Shown here piece after piece: positions 25,110 to 36,100 of a DNA stretch of 64,000 bases; position 1 is the stretch's first letter, and the number at the start of each line of letters is the position of its first letter. Source of the stretch: an uncultured Coriobacteriaceae bacterium (GTDB lineage Bacteria; Actinomycetota; Coriobacteriia; Coriobacteriales; Coriobacteriaceae); contig CALULH010000002.1 in the NCBI GenBank assembly GCA_944321435.1, positions 62,001-126,000 of the forward strand. Reading direction: 5' to 3'. The notes beneath the pieces were generated by a model. That model searched no databases and was not told the origin of the DNA. It worked only from the letters and a program-made list of their open reading frames with translations. The position numbers and the translations under genes are program-made.

Positions 25110-27218
25110 TTACGCCACGTCCCTGACTTCCTCTACGTAGCTGGGCTTCTCGCCGATAAGCCCCCGTGCCTTCTCCAACGCGTCGGCCAACCACTTGGCG
25201 CGCAGCAGGTACTGCTGCAGCACGTAGCGCACGTCCTCCTCCTGAAACCGGTCGAGCAGGTCCTCCGCCGGCCCCATGCGCTTGTCGTAGGCAAACGGCT
25301 GGCAGCAGTCCGACGCGATGCGCTCGAAAAGCTCCAGGTTGGCGTATTCGGCCTCGTCGATATCGCCCATGCGCACCAACAGCTCGAGCTGCTCCAACTC
25401 GCAGATGAGCTCCCACAAGCAGAAGAGCACGTGCTGCGTAGCCAGCTTGTAGCCGCGCTCCTGCTCGGTGGAAACGGGAAGCCCCTCAATATAGTGCGCC
25501 GCCTGGGTGTGCACCATTTGGAAGTGCAGCAGCGCCTCGCAGGGGGCGGCCGCGTCCATGCGCTCGTGCAGGCTTTTGCGTATGAGCTCCCAGTACCGCT
25601 CCACCATACCGAAGAGCTGGCGCACGTTGGCCAGGAACAGCGTCCGATCGCTCGTGGGGACCACCAGGCGGTTCACGCCTATCACCAGAATGCCGGCGGC
25701 GGCCAGGCAGATCAGGCGCATGCCGATGGCGTAGCGGTCGCCAATGGAGAAGGACGCCAGCGACAGCGCGTACGTGGTGGCGAAGAACGCCAGCACCGAG
25801 CTGCCCGGCGTGGACGAGTACAGGCAGGTGATGAGGACCATGCCCAGCACCATAACCCCTTCGTACGGCAAGTTGAGCAGCCCCAGCAGGTACACGGCCA
25901 CGCTGCCCAGCACCGTGCCCACGGTGCGGGTGTAGGTGCGGTGGATGCTCTCGGTGGCAAAGGGCTGCAGCAGCAGGAACGCCGTAAGCGGGAACCAGTA
26001 CAGATGGTCCACCGGCAGCGCCAGGCTCGCGCCGCAGGACACCGCCAGCACCACGCCGCAGCGGATGGAGAAGCGCATCTCGAACGAATCCAGGCTGGGG
26101 TGCTTGCGGAAGTAGCTCACGCGCAGCTGGTTGGAGGTGGAGAGGCGCCAGCGCACCTGGTGCGGATCCTCGGCGTCGCGCAGGATAAGGATGAGCATGC
26201 GCAGGTAGCTGCGGTAGAACAGGCGGAAGCGGTCGTTTGCCACGGCGTCCGCGTCGGCGAGCAGCGCCTCCGCGCGGCGCGTGAGGATGCGGTTGTCGCG
26301 CGTGTTGATGATGCGGTCCACGTCGCGCGTGAGGTCGGCGAGCTCCCGCAGGTACGGGGCGTTGGCGCACTGGTCGCCCGTCTGCCAGTTGAGGCGGCCC
26401 ACCAGGTAGGCCGTGCGCTGCGCCAAGGCGGCGAACATGTCGAAGAGGTTGGAGAGCAGGTCGGGAGCGCTGGAGTCCTCGCGCGCAGCGTAGGCCAGCT
26501 CCGAGAAGTCCGCGCGCAGCTTGAGCAGCTCAGGCCGGGTTCCCTGGTCGATGCCGTTGTCGGCCATGTACTGCAGGGCGCCGGCTAGGCGGCGGATGTT
26601 CTGATGCAGGCGGTTGACGCTCTCGTCCGCCTTGCGCAGCACTACGCCGGCGATGAGCAGGGCGACCGTCAGCACGGCGCAGTTAAAGAGCAGCGCCGCT
26701 GCCTGCAGGCCCAGGTTGTCGAGAAGCTCGGGGCGCAGCTGCAGGAACATGAAGAGCATCATGTACGGGAAGTAGCGCCGCGGGTTGAGCTGGGAGGAGC
26801 GCATGAACACGAAGACGAACGGCATGGCCAGGTTCACGGCGATGCACAGCGGCAGGTTGAGGGTGGCCGCACGGGCCGCGGCAAGCGCCAGAAGCGTTAC
26901 GAGGAAGAAGCGCAGGTACTGCGACGGCGCGTTGTACTTGCGGCAGCGCACGTTGAACAACGTGGTGTAGCACGACACGGCCATCACGTGGTCCATGCCA
27001 AACAAGATGACCGTAAGCCAGAACAGCGCGATGAAGAACGCCGATGTGGGGGCGGCGTTCTTGAACTGGTCGGGCAGCTTGGGAAGAGTCTCCTCGCGCC
27101 AGGTGACGAGCGCGTCGCGCAGGCGCCGGCCCGCAGAAGACCTTGCCTTGTCCGACGATTCCGCTGTCCGCTGCGCTGAGATACCCAAAAGTGCCGCCCG
27201 CCTGCCGCTTGCCCGCAC
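25110..27218 (-). CDS. FUSC-family membrane protein
   Basis: 702 residues. Two blocks of membrane helices (about 60-205 and 385-530) are separated by a soluble helical region and followed by a cytoplasmic helical C-terminus. The second block has FPLTAFLLLQPFATESIHRTYTR followed by GTVLGSV, the conserved motif of the FUSC/YccS/aromatic-acid exporter family (full form split here by my residue limit: FPLTAFLLLQPF, then TRTVGTVLGS). Likely an inner-membrane exporter; substrate unknown. The GTG at 27218 is used as start; a ribosome site is weak (GTAGGT). It is followed by rubredoxin but separated by about 125 bp. Confidence 0.8.
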   Translation of the reverse strand: MRASGRRAALLGISAQRTAESSDKARSSAGRRLRDALVTWREETLPKLPDQFKNAAPTSAFFIALFWLTVILFGMDHVMAVSCYTTLFNVRCRKYNAPSQYLRFFLVTLLALAAARAATLNLPLCIAVNLAMPFVFVFMRSSQLNPRRYFPYMMLFMFLQLRPELLDNLGLQAAALLFNCAVLTVALLIAGVVLRKADESVNRLHQNIRRLAGALQYMADNGIDQGTRPELLKLRADFSELAYAAREDSSAPDLLSNLFDMFAALAQRTAYLVGRLNWQTGDQCANAPYLRELADLTRDVDRIINTRDNRILTRRAEALLADADAVANDRFRLFYRSYLRMLILILRDAEDPHQVRWRLSTSNQLRVSYFRKHPSLDSFEMRFSIRCGVVLAVSCGASLALPVDHLYWFPLTAFLLLQPFATESIHRTYTRTVGTVLGSVAVYLLGLLNLPYEGVMVLGMVLITCLYSSTPGSSVLAFFATTYALSLASFSIGDRYAIGMRLICLAAAGILVIGVNRLVVPTSDRTLFLANVRQLFGMVERYWELIRKSLHERMDAAAPCEALLHFQMVHTQAAHYIEGLPVSTEQERGYKLATQHVLFCLWELICELEQLELLVRMGDIDEAEYANLELFERIASDCCQPFAYDKRMGPAEDLLDRFQEEDVRYVLQQYLLRAKWLADALEKARGLIGEKPSYVEEVRDVA

Positions 27219-27386
27219 CTACGATACCCCCGCGCGCAAGCCGTCGCAAGGGCCGGCGCGCATGATTGGGCAAACGGACGGGAAACGCTCCCCCGCCCGC
27301 CGCGCGGGGCCGCGGACGGCCTTCTGAGCCCAGGCGCTCGGACATCCGGGCCCCGAGTGAAGGCGCTCGGCGCGGGGCCGCAGGGG

Positions 27387-28790
27387 CTAGTTGCAGTAGC
27401 GCCAGCGCCTGTCGGTCAGGATGCGCGCGGCGATAAGGCCGATGGGCAGGAAGAGCACGATCATGAGCGCCTGGGTCCCCCAGGACAGGGCATCCAGGAT
27501 CTCGAGGGTTCCCAAGCAGTACACGGCGCGGTAGAGGTAAAGACCCGGCACCATGATGACGATGGACGGGACGGTCAGCGAAATGCGGGGGAAATCCAGC
27601 TTGTGGCGCACCGCGGTGGAGAGCAGGCCGGCGATAAGCGCGCCGACGAACGCCGCGAAGGCGGCGGGCATGCCGACAAACCCCACCAGCTCGAGACGCG
27701 CGGTGTTGGCGACGGCGCCGATGACGCCCGCCGTGGCCGCCATGGCGGGCGGGCTGTTGAAGAGCATGGAGAAGCCGTAAACGCCCACGAAGCTCGCCAC
27801 CGCGCGCAGGATCAGGAGCGCGACGGGGTTGAGCCCCAGGTCGCTGAAGTCGTCCGGGTAGAGCTGCACGAGCTCGGCCACCATGAGGGCCACGAGCGTG
27901 GCGACGGCGATGACGGTAACCGCGTAGACGGCGCGCTCGATGCCGGAGCGCAGATCCAGCTTGGCGATGTCGAAACCGCTCGTGATGAGCGGGAACCCGG
28001 GAATGACGAAGAGCATGGCGCCGATGTACCCCGCCTCGTGCTCGAGGGCGCCCGGAATGGCCAGCGCCAGGGCGTGCAGCACGCCCAAGTACGCAAGGCA
28101 CGCGGCCGCCACGCCGACGCCGATGCAGGCGAACTGCGTCAGGTGCTTGTCGATCATGAGGCGCCGCACGAAGTTGCCCACGCCGGCCCCCACGAAGGCG
28201 CAGAGCATCTCGATGGGACCCCCGCCCAGGAGGAACACGAAGGCCGCGCAGGCAAAGGCCGCCGCAAGCCCCACCTGCCAGGGCGCGTAGTTGCCGGGAG
28301 TGTGCTCGACGGCGTCCATGCGGCGGTGGAACTCGTCCACGCTCCACGCGCCGCCCTTCTCGCACGCCTCCTGCGCAAAACGGACCATGAGGGCTATGCG
28401 CTCGGTGTTGACGCCCGTGGTGGCGAGGGTCACGACCTCCGAGTAGGTCTCATGCCCGTCTATGCAGGTGCACTCCAGCGTGATGAGGCCCAGGTCGACC
28501 ACGCAGCTGATGCCTAGGGCGTCGGCGATGGCGTTCATGAGCTCGCGCACGCGGTAGCCGCCCGTGCCGCCCGACAGCATGAGGAGCCCGGCCCGGCACA
28601 CGATAGACGACTTGTCGGCCAGGCTGGCCTCGCGCGCGGGGGTCTCGGCATCCTCGACGAGCTCATGCCATTTGACGGCCGTGTGGCTGACGCGCCTGCT
28701 GGAGCCGATGCTCACAGCGCGGTGCAAGTGCCCGTGCACCGCCTCGTAGCTCAGCCGCGTGGGCCTGTGGGATCGCTGATTGTCCGGCAT
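27387..28790 (-). CDS. ThrE-type threonine/serine exporter
   Basis: 467 residues. The N-terminal cytoplasmic region has LLMLSGGTGGYRVRELMNAI, the ThrE/DUF1212 signature; the two membrane halves (about 180-320 and 325-465) match the ThrE (YjjP) and ThrE_2 (YjjB) domains fused in one chain, as in Corynebacterium ThrE. It exports threonine and serine in that species; the substrate here is inferred from family only. ATG 28790 has AGGGGAGGGG upstream. It stands alone, downstream of the rpsJ terminator. Confidence 0.85.
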   Translation of the reverse strand: MPDNQRSHRPTRLSYEAVHGHLHRAVSIGSSRRVSHTAVKWHELVEDAETPAREASLADKSSIVCRAGLLMLSGGTGGYRVRELMNAIADALGISCVVDLGLITLECTCIDGHETYSEVVTLATTGVNTERIALMVRFAQEACEKGGAWSVDEFHRRMDAVEHTPGNYAPWQVGLAAAFACAAFVFLLGGGPIEMLCAFVGAGVGNFVRRLMIDKHLTQFACIGVGVAAACLAYLGVLHALALAIPGALEHEAGYIGAMLFVIPGFPLITSGFDIAKLDLRSGIERAVYAVTVIAVATLVALMVAELVQLYPDDFSDLGLNPVALLILRAVASFVGVYGFSMLFNSPPAMAATAGVIGAVANTARLELVGFVGMPAAFAAFVGALIAGLLSTAVRHKLDFPRISLTVPSIVIMVPGLYLYRAVYCLGTLEILDALSWGTQALMIVLFLPIGLIAARILTDRRWRYCN

Positions 28791-28868
28791 GGAGCCCCTC
28801 CCCTTCTGCGGGCGCACCTTCTGCTTGCGTACGGTCTCCATTATGCGCGCTCCGGTCCGCACGTTGTC

Positions 28869-28904
28869 AAAAAAAGCGCCCCGAGGCTCGCGGCCTCGGG
28901 GCGC
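28869..28904 (-). terminator. Terminator after rpsJ
   Basis: GCGCCCCGAGGC/GCCTCGGGGCGC stem (28876-28887, 28893-28904) followed on the minus strand by seven Ts. It ends the rpsL-rpsG-fusA-rpsJ transcript. Confidence 0.92.
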
Positions 28905-28930
28905 ATAGGGCGCTTATCGCACGGATCAGC

Positions 28931-29239
28931 TTAGAGCTTGATCTCGATGTCGACGCCGGCGGGGAGATCGAGACGCATCAGCGAATCGACGGTGCCGCTG
29001 GTGGGGTCGAGAATGTCGATGAGGCGCTTGTGGGTGCGCATCTCGAACTGCTCGCGGCTGTCCTTGTCCACGTGGGGCGAGCGGATGACCGTGTACAGGC
29101 TGCGCTCGGTGGGCAGCGGGATGGGGCCGGACACGCGGGCACCGGTCTTCTGAGCGGTGTCAACGATGAGCTTGGCGGACTGATCGACAACCTCGTGGTC
29201 GTAGCCCTTGAGGCGGATCCGGATCTTCTGGCTAGACAA
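28931..29239 (-). CDS. rpsJ: Ribosomal protein S10
   Basis: 102 residues, (M)[20 protein letters not shown] onward, full length for S10/NusE. The start is TTG at 29239, five nt after GGAGG; no ATG or GTG is near. It lies 47 bp after fusA and is followed by a strong terminator, so here rpsJ ends the str operon and is not the first gene of the S10 operon (no rplC follows). Confidence 0.96.
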   Translation of the reverse strand: MSSQKIRIRLKGYDHEVVDQSAKLIVDTAQKTGARVSGPIPLPTERSLYTVIRSPHVDKDSREQFEMRTHKRLIDILDPTSGTVDSLMRLDLPAGVDIEIKL

Positions 29240-29286
29240 TGGTACCTCCAACGTAATACGAGGGCTCTCCTCGCAGGTTACTGACT

Positions 29287-31410
29287 TTACGCGTTGCCGC
29301 CGTTCTTAGCGACAACCTCGTCGCACACGCTCTTGGGCGCCGGCTCATAGCAGTCGAACTGCATGGTGTAGGACGCACGGCCCTGCGTCTGGGAGCGGAG
29401 GTCGGTAGCGTAGCCGAACATCTCGCCCAGCGGCACCTTGGCGCGGATGACCTTGTTGCCGGAACGGTCGTCCATGCCCTCGATCTTGCCGCGGCGGCCG
29501 GACAGGTTGCCCATGACGTCGCCCATGTACTGCTCGGGGGTCTCGACCTCGACGGACATGACGGGCTCGAGCAGGATGGGCTGGGACTTCTTGAGGGCGT
29601 CCTTGATGGCCATGGAGCCGGCGATCTTGAACGCAGCCTCGGAGGAGTCGACCTCGTGGTAGGAGCCGTCGAAGAGGGTCACCTTGACGTCGACCACCGG
29701 GAAGCCGGCGATGACGCCGGTCTGCAGCGCCTCCTGGATGCCCTTGTCGATGGACGGGATGTACTCCTTGGGCACGACGCCGCCGACGATGCCGTTGACG
29801 AACTCGTAGCCAAAGCCCTCCTCCATCTTCTCGAGCTTGATGACGGCGTGGCCGTACTGGCCGCGGCCGCCCGACTGGCGCACGAACTTGCCCTCGGCGC
29901 GGTCAACGTCATGACCCGGGGCCTCGCGGTAGGCAACCTGGGGCTTACCGACGTTGGCCTCGACCTTGAACTCGCGGAGCAGGCGGTCGATGATGATCTC
30001 GAGGTGCAGCTCGCCCATGCCGGCGATGATGGTCTGGCCGGTCTCGTGGTTGGTGCGCACCTGGAAGGTCGGGTCCTCCTCGGCGAGCTTGGCAAGAGCC
30101 ATGGACATCTTGTCCTGCTCGGCCTTGGTCTTGGGCTCGACGGCGACGTCGATAACCGGGTCCGGGAACTCCATGGACTCGAGGATGATCTCCTTGCCCT
30201 CGGTGCACAGGGTGTCACCGGTGGTGGTGTTCTTGAGGCCCACGGCGGCCAGGATGTCGCCGGTGGAGGCGCCGTCGACGTCGACGCGGTCGTTGGCGTT
30301 CATCTCGAGGATGCGGCCGAAGCGCTCGCGCTGGCCGTTGGTGGCGTTGACCACGTAGGAGCCGGCGTCCACGTGACCGGAGTACACGCGGAAGAAGGTC
30401 AGCTTGCCGACATAGGGGTCCGTGGCGATCTTGAAGGCGAGCGCGGCGAAGGGCTCGTCGTCAGAGGCCTTGCGGCTGTCGGTCTCACCGGACTTGGGGT
30501 TGGTGCCCTCCACCGGCGGGACGTCGAGCGGGCTGGGCAGGTAGTCGACGACGGCGTCGAGCAGCTCCTGCACGCCCTTGTTCTTGTAAGCGGAGCCCAC
30601 GAGGACCGGGTTGAGCTCGTTGGCCAGCACGCCCTTGCGGATGGCGGCCTTGAGCTGCTCGACCGGGATCTCCTCGTCCTCGAGGATCATCATCATGAGG
30701 TCGTCGTCGTAGTTGGCGGCGGCGTCGAGGAGCTCCTCGCGCTTCTCGTTGGCGATGTCAACGAACTCGTCCGGGATGGCGTCCATGGCCTCGGGATAGG
30801 TCATGCCCTTGTCGTCGGCCTTGAAGTCCCAGGCGGTCATGGTCACCAGGTCGATGATGCCCCAGAACTGGTCCTCGGCACCCATGGGGACCTGAATGGC
30901 CACGGCGTTGGCGTGCAGGCGCTCCTTCATGGTGTCGATGGCGTGCCAGAAGTCGGCGCCCACGCGGTCGTACTTGTTGATGAAGGCGATGCGCGGGACG
31001 TTGAAGTTGCGGGCCTGACGCCACACGGTCTCGGACTGCGGCTGCACACCGGCAACGGCGTCGAAAACGGCCACAGCGCCGTCGAGAACGCGGAGCGAAC
31101 GCTCGACCTCGGCCGTGAAGTCCACGTGGCCGGGGGTGTCGATGATCTGGATGCGGTAGGCCGGGCCGTTCTTCACGTCGCCGCCCTTGTGCCAGAAGCA
31201 CGTGGTGGCAGCGGAGGTGATGGTCACGCCGCGCTCCTGCTCCTGGACCATCCAGTCCATGGTAGCGGCGCCCTCGTGGACCTCGCCGATCTTGTGGGTC
31301 TTACCGGTGTAGTACAGGATACGCTCGGTCGTGGTGGTCTTGCCGGCATCGATGTGGGCCATAATGCCGATGTTGCGGGTGTCGGCAAGGTTGTACTTCT
31401 TCTTCGCCAC
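29287..31410 (-). CDS. fusA: Elongation factor G
   Basis: 707 residues, the usual length. GTP-binding motifs are [14 protein letters not shown] (G1), RGVTITSA (G2), DTPGHVDF (G3) and NKYDRVG (G4). G4 reads NKYD where most EF-Gs have NKMD, a minor variation. It drives translocation and, with RRF, ribosome recycling. It sits between rpsG (17 bp) and rpsJ with a GGAGG site. tuf, often next, is absent. Confidence 0.97.
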   Translation of the reverse strand: MAKKKYNLADTRNIGIMAHIDAGKTTTTERILYYTGKTHKIGEVHEGAATMDWMVQEQERGVTITSAATTCFWHKGGDVKNGPAYRIQIIDTPGHVDFTAEVERSLRVLDGAVAVFDAVAGVQPQSETVWRQARNFNVPRIAFINKYDRVGADFWHAIDTMKERLHANAVAIQVPMGAEDQFWGIIDLVTMTAWDFKADDKGMTYPEAMDAIPDEFVDIANEKREELLDAAANYDDDLMMMILEDEEIPVEQLKAAIRKGVLANELNPVLVGSAYKNKGVQELLDAVVDYLPSPLDVPPVEGTNPKSGETDSRKASDDEPFAALAFKIATDPYVGKLTFFRVYSGHVDAGSYVVNATNGQRERFGRILEMNANDRVDVDGASTGDILAAVGLKNTTTGDTLCTEGKEIILESMEFPDPVIDVAVEPKTKAEQDKMSMALAKLAEEDPTFQVRTNHETGQTIIAGMGELHLEIIIDRLLREFKVEANVGKPQVAYREAPGHDVDRAEGKFVRQSGGRGQYGHAVIKLEKMEEGFGYEFVNGIVGGVVPKEYIPSIDKGIQEALQTGVIAGFPVVDVKVTLFDGSYHEVDSSEAAFKIAGSMAIKDALKKSQPILLEPVMSVEVETPEQYMGDVMGNLSGRRGKIEGMDDRSGNKVIRAKVPLGEMFGYATDLRSQTQGRASYTMQFDCYEPAPKSVCDEVVAKNGGNA

Positions 31411-31427
31411 TTCAATACCTCCTAGGA

Positions 31428-31901
31428 CTACCAGCGGTAGTGCGAGAACGCACGGTTAGCCTCGGCCATCTTGAAGACGTCCTCGCGACGCTTCACAGAA
31501 GCGCCCACGCCGTTGGAGGCGTCGAGGATCTCGTTGGCCAGGCGCTCGGCCATGGTCTTCTCCTTGCGGGCGCGGGAGAAGTTCACCATCCAGCGGATAG
31601 CCAGCTGGGTGGAACGACGGGAGTTGACCTCCATCGGGACCTGGTAGGTGGCGCCGCCCACGCGCTTGGGCTTGCACTCCAGGGTCGGGCGGACGTTGTC
31701 CATGGCCTTCTTGAAAACGGCCAGGGCGTCGCCGTCGCTCTTCTTGGCGACCATGTCGAACGCATCGTAGACAATGCGCTCGGCGGTGGACTTCTTGCCG
31801 TCCAGGAGGACCTTGTTGATAAGCTGCGTCACGAGACGGTTGTTATACACGGAATCCGGCATAACCTCGCGACGGTGATTCTTGGATGCACGACGCGGCA
31901 T
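31428..31901 (-). CDS. rpsG: Ribosomal protein S7
   Basis: 157 residues, [20 protein letters not shown] onward and ending FSHYRW, full length for S7. It nucleates the 30S head by binding 16S rRNA. Second gene of the str operon; the 152-bp gap before it holds a CGCGCAT/ATGCGCG hairpin (near 32010-32034), possibly an S7 feedback site (inference). Confidence 0.97.
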   Translation of the reverse strand: MPRRASKNHRREVMPDSVYNNRLVTQLINKVLLDGKKSTAERIVYDAFDMVAKKSDGDALAVFKKAMDNVRPTLECKPKRVGGATYQVPMEVNSRRSTQLAIRWMVNFSRARKEKTMAERLANEILDASNGVGASVKRREDVFKMAEANRAFSHYRW

Positions 31902-32053
31902 GTGTTTCTCCTCTTAACTAAGATCGCAGTGCGGCGCCTGAGAAGCGCGCGGACCTCACGGGAGCCGGGGTCATGGCCTCGCTCGTAGGTGCCGCTCTTC
32001 TCGCCCGCGCGCATACGCTGATGCGCGGGACGCGGCGCTGGGATAGGGTCGGG

Positions 32054-32425
32054 TTACTTCGGGCGCTTGGCACCGTAGCGGGAACGAGCCTGCTTGCGGT
32101 TCTGCACGGCAGCGCAGTCGTAGGCGCCGCGGATGATCTTGTAGCGCACACCAGGCAGGTCGCGCACACGGCCGCCGCGGACGGCGACGATGGAGTGCTC
32201 CTGCAGGTTGTGACCCTCGCCGGGGATGTAAGCCGTGACCTCGATGCCGTTCACGAGACGGACACGGGCGACCTTGCGGAGAGCCGAGTTCGGCTTCTTG
32301 GGGGTGGTGGTGAACACGCGGGTGCACACGCCGCGCTTCTGGGGGTTGCGCTGGAGGGCCGGGTTCTTGGACTTCTTGACGGCCTTGGTGCGACCCTTGC
32401 GCACGAGCTGGTTGATTGTAGGCAA
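32054..32425 (-). CDS. rpsL: Ribosomal protein S12
   Basis: 123 residues, (M)[15 protein letters not shown] onward, with [15 protein letters not shown]; the Lys in PKKPNSA is the wild-type residue at the streptomycin-sensitivity position. Start is TTG at 32425 with AAGGAG 6 nt upstream. First gene of rpsL-rpsG-fusA-rpsJ, about 90 nt after a consensus promoter. Confidence 0.96.
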   Translation of the reverse strand: MPTINQLVRKGRTKAVKKSKNPALQRNPQKRGVCTRVFTTTPKKPNSALRKVARVRLVNGIEVTAYIPGEGHNLQEHSIVAVRGGRVRDLPGVRYKIIRGAYDCAAVQNRKQARSRYGAKRPK

Positions 32426-32519
32426 AGCTTTCTCCTTCTCAAAAAACGTCCAGCTTATGATGAGAGGTGCAACGGCTAGCCTCGGGGCGTCAGCATCCAC
32501 CCGCGAAACAGCAGGTGAT

Positions 32520-32548
32520 ACTTTAGGACCGGCAGAAAGGGGTGTCAA
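32520..32548 (-). promoter_or_regulatory. str operon promoter
   Basis: TTGACA (32548-32543), exact 17-nt spacer, TAAAGT (32525-32520) on the minus strand, placing the start of transcription near 32513 and giving an 88-nt leader before rpsL. Confidence 0.85.
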
Positions 32549-32669
32549 CAGACCACGCTGCCGGGCGTTTCCCAATTTTGGTATGAATGCGGAAAGTCTC
32601 CACATTTGAGTGCGATAAGCACAGCCGGCGGTGGCGCTTGCGGGCCGCCTTTTTGGACCGCGCCGCGCG

Positions 32670-32966
32670 CTAAGCGTCGGCGCGGATGCGGAACCGGCGG
32701 CCGATGGGGAGGATCTCCCCTCCTGCAAGCTCGACGGCGGTGGCGGTGCGGGCGCGCACCCAGGCTTCGTTCACCACGTAGCAGCGGTGGTTCCGCGTGA
32801 AGCCCTTGCCCTGCAGGCGCCGCGCGTAGGCCGATATCCTTTCGCGCAGGCGAAACGTGCCGCACACGGCGTGGATCACCAGGTAATGCCGCGCCAGCAT
32901 CCCCAGCGCCGCGAACACCGCAACGCTCACCGGGACGCGCAGCCACGGCAGGCCCATACCGTCCAT
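32670..32966 (-). pseudogene. LytTR DNA-binding domain remnant
   Basis: 98-residue frame. The C-terminal 75 residues (TFRLRERISAYARRLQGKGF, then [13 protein letters not shown] and [12 protein letters not shown]) match the LytTR domain of response regulators, with the conserved FxRxHRxYxVN pattern. No receiver domain precedes it and no ribosome site is near the first ATG; the upstream 200 bp are filled by short repeats. It is probably the tail of a decayed regulator, though a stand-alone LytTR protein cannot be excluded. Confidence 0.6.
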
Positions 32967-33039
32967 GGCACGAACGACCGGCGGGAGGCTGCGCCGACCG
33001 GAACGTTCGGGACGGGCCGCGCTTGCTCGCAGGCGCGGT

Positions 33040-33169
33040 GAGAAACGGGGACGGGATGAGGCGATCCCGTCCCCGTGCGTCCATAGGGGAAGAGGCGATC
33101 CCGTCCCCCATTATCCAAACGTACCCGTCCCCAATGGCAGCGTCCAAATGAACCCGTCCCCAATGGCAG
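33040..33169. repeat. Cluster of GTCCCC-type short repeats
   Basis: An inverted repeat CGGGGACGGGAT/ATCCCGTCCCCG (33049-33078 region), another GCGATCCCGTCCCC at about 33091-33104, and two copies of ACCCGTCCCCAATGGCAG (33123-33140 and 33151-33168). The same ACCCGTCCCCAATGGCAG unit recurs in the palindrome at 42666-42733. Confidence 0.75.
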
Positions 33170-33173
33170 TCCG

Positions 33174-36100
33174 CTATTCGACGCTCTTGAGCGCCTGGAG
33201 CATGTCCACGTCGCGCAGGCGGCGGTGGACCACCAGGCCCAGCACCGCGGTGATCGCGCTCACGATCACAAGCGGGATGGCGAAGACGTACGGCGCGAAG
33301 CTCGGGTCGAACATGACGTTGTCGGGCGGCACCACCGTGATGATGTAGTTGCGGAACCACACGCCCATGACCCAGCCGACCACGATGCCGATGAGCGTGA
33401 GCAGGATCGTCTCGCGATAAATATAGAGGGTGACCTCCTTATCGAAGAAGCCCAGCACCTTGATCGTGGACAGCTCGCGGATGCGCTCGGACACGTTGAT
33501 GGTGGTGAGGTTGTACAGGATCACAATCGCCAGCATGCTCGCCACGATGATGAGCACCACCATGATCATGTTGAGCGAGTCCACAATGGTGGCGATCATG
33601 GTGATGAGCGAGGTGTTCTGCTGGATGCCCTCCACGCCGGGCAGCTCCATAAACGAGCTGGCCATGTGGTTGACGTTGTCCAGGCTGCCGTCTGCAAGCG
33701 TCACCAAGTGCGCGTTCTGCGCGTAAGGCGCGCCAAATGCCTCCTGGTAGGCCGCCTTGCCGACGAACAGGAAGTGCCCCATGTACATCTCGGCCACACC
33801 CGTGCACGTGAGCGTGCGCTCCATGCCGCCGGCGTCGGTCACCGTGAACGTATCGCCCACGCCGACGCCCATAAGATCGGCAATGCGCTCGGAGAGCACC
33901 GCCGCATCGTCGTCAAAGGCGATCGGCGCGCCGGACACGCGCTCCTGCAGCGTGATGTAGCCCGCCAGCTCGTCGGGGTCGTCGGGCACGATGACCGTGA
34001 TGTCCTGCTCGTCCCCCCGGGCACCGGCCGCACACGTCACGTTCTCGTAGTACACCGGCAGCGTGCGCGTCACCTCATCGGACGCCAGCAGGCCCGCCAC
34101 CTCCTCCTTCTCCGCATCCGTAGCCGTAGCGGACTCCGCCACGATCATGTCGTAGTTCACCAACCGCCCGAACTGCTCGTCGGAGATGCCCGAGATGGAG
34201 TACTGCGTGCCAAAGCCCGCCACCAGCAGCACTACGGCGCCGGCCACGCCGAAGATGGTCATGAGCATGCGCTTCTTGTAGCGGAAGATGTTGCGCGCCG
34301 TGACCTTGTGCGTAAAGCTCAGGCGGCTCCAAACGGGCGTGATGCGCTCCAACAGGATCTTTGACCCGTCGGCCGGAGGCTTGGGCAGCAAGAGATCCGC
34401 CGGACGGGCGAGAAGCTCGCGCTTGGCCGAGAGGTAGGCCGGCAGCACGGCCGACGCATAGCCCAGGGCCAGCGCGATCGCGGACACCGCAGGATCGAAG
34501 GTGAGCGCGATGGCCGGGAGCGAGAACTTGGCCCCGTAGGCGGCGTACACGATAAGCGGCAGCACCGTATGCCCGGCGATGATGCCCGCCAGACTTCCCA
34601 GCGTGCTGGCCGCAAAGCCGTAGACGAGAAACACGCGCATGACCTCTGCGTCGCCGTAGCCCAGCGCCTTGAGCGTCCCGGTGTTGATGCGCTCCTCGTC
34701 CACCATGCGCGTCATGGTGGTGAACGTCACCAGCGCCGCCACGAAGTACAAAAAGATGGGGAACACGTTGGCCAGCGCGTCGACGATCTCGGAGACGGTC
34801 TGGTAGATGGCGTACCCGTCGCCGCCGGGAACCTCGCGGCGGCCGTAGAGGGAGTAGGAGGGCTGCGCCATCTTGGCGAGCTTCTCGCGAGCCTCCGCCA
34901 GGTCCGCCTCGGCACGGGCAATGTCCTCCTCCGCGCCCGGGGCTTCCCGGTTGTAAGCGTCAAGGGCCTCCTGGTAGGCCTTTTCTTGTTGAGCCAGCTC
35001 GGCGCGGGCGGCGTCCAGCTGCTCCTCGTAAGAGGCGCTGGTAGCGGCGTAGGCCTGGTACCCCGCCGCCAGCTCGGCCTCCTTTTGGGCGAGAAGATCG
35101 GCGGCGGAGGCGGCCTGCGCGCGCGCCGCCTCGAGCTGAGCCGCACCGTCCTGCGCCTGCAGGCGCGCTTGGGAAAGCCGCTGGCCCGATGCGGCCAGCG
35201 TGGCGCGGCCATCCGTCAGCTGCGCGGCGGCATCCTCAAGCTGACCCTGCACGGCGGCGAGCTGCGCGCGGCCCTGGTCGAGCGCGTCAGCGGCCGCGGC
35301 AAGCTGGGACTCCTTGGCCGCCAGCTCGTCCTTTGACGCGGCGAGCCGGGCAGCCGCGGCATCCAGCTGCTCCTGGCCGGCGGCGATCTGCGCGGCGCCG
35401 GGATTGTACGTGTCCTCCAGATAAGCCTCGTAGGCGGCCTGCGCCTGCGCGCAGGCGGCCTCGGCCTGCTCCTGCGCTTGCCGGGCGGCGTCGAGGTCCG
35501 CCGCGAGCTGCGCCGCCTGGTTTTCCAGCTGGGCGCGCTCATCGTCCGCCAGGCCCTCCTGCGCGAGCTGCGCTTGGACCTCGGCGATCTGGTCCTCGAG
35601 CGCGCTCACGCGTGCCGCGGCGCCATCGGCCGCCGCGGCGCTCTGGGACGCAGCGTCCGCGTAGCCGCTCTTGCCCGCTTCGAGCTGCTGGCTCTTGGCG
35701 TCAAGGTCGGCCTGCTGGTCGGCTAGGTCCTTCTCGCCCGCCGCTATCTGGGAGCGGGCCTCCTCCGCCTGCGCGCAGCCCTGGCTGTATTGCTCCTCCT
35801 GGGACGCCAGCGTGCAAGCCGCCGCCTCCGCTGCGGCCACGCCCTCGTCGTAGACGCGCTGCTGGGCGGCGAGCTCCGCCGCGCCGTTGTCGTAGGCCTG
35901 CTGGCCCGCGTTGATCTGCGCCCAGGCGGCATCCAGCTGGGCGCTCTTGTCGGCAAGCTGTTGGCGGGCATCGGCCAGCTCGGCCTTTCCCGCGGTTATC
36001 TGCGCCTGGCCGGACGCAAGCTCGCCGCGCGCGGCCGCCAGGGCATCCGCCAAGGTGCCCTCCGCCTGCGTGATCCGGGCGGCGCCGTCGTCCAATTGCG

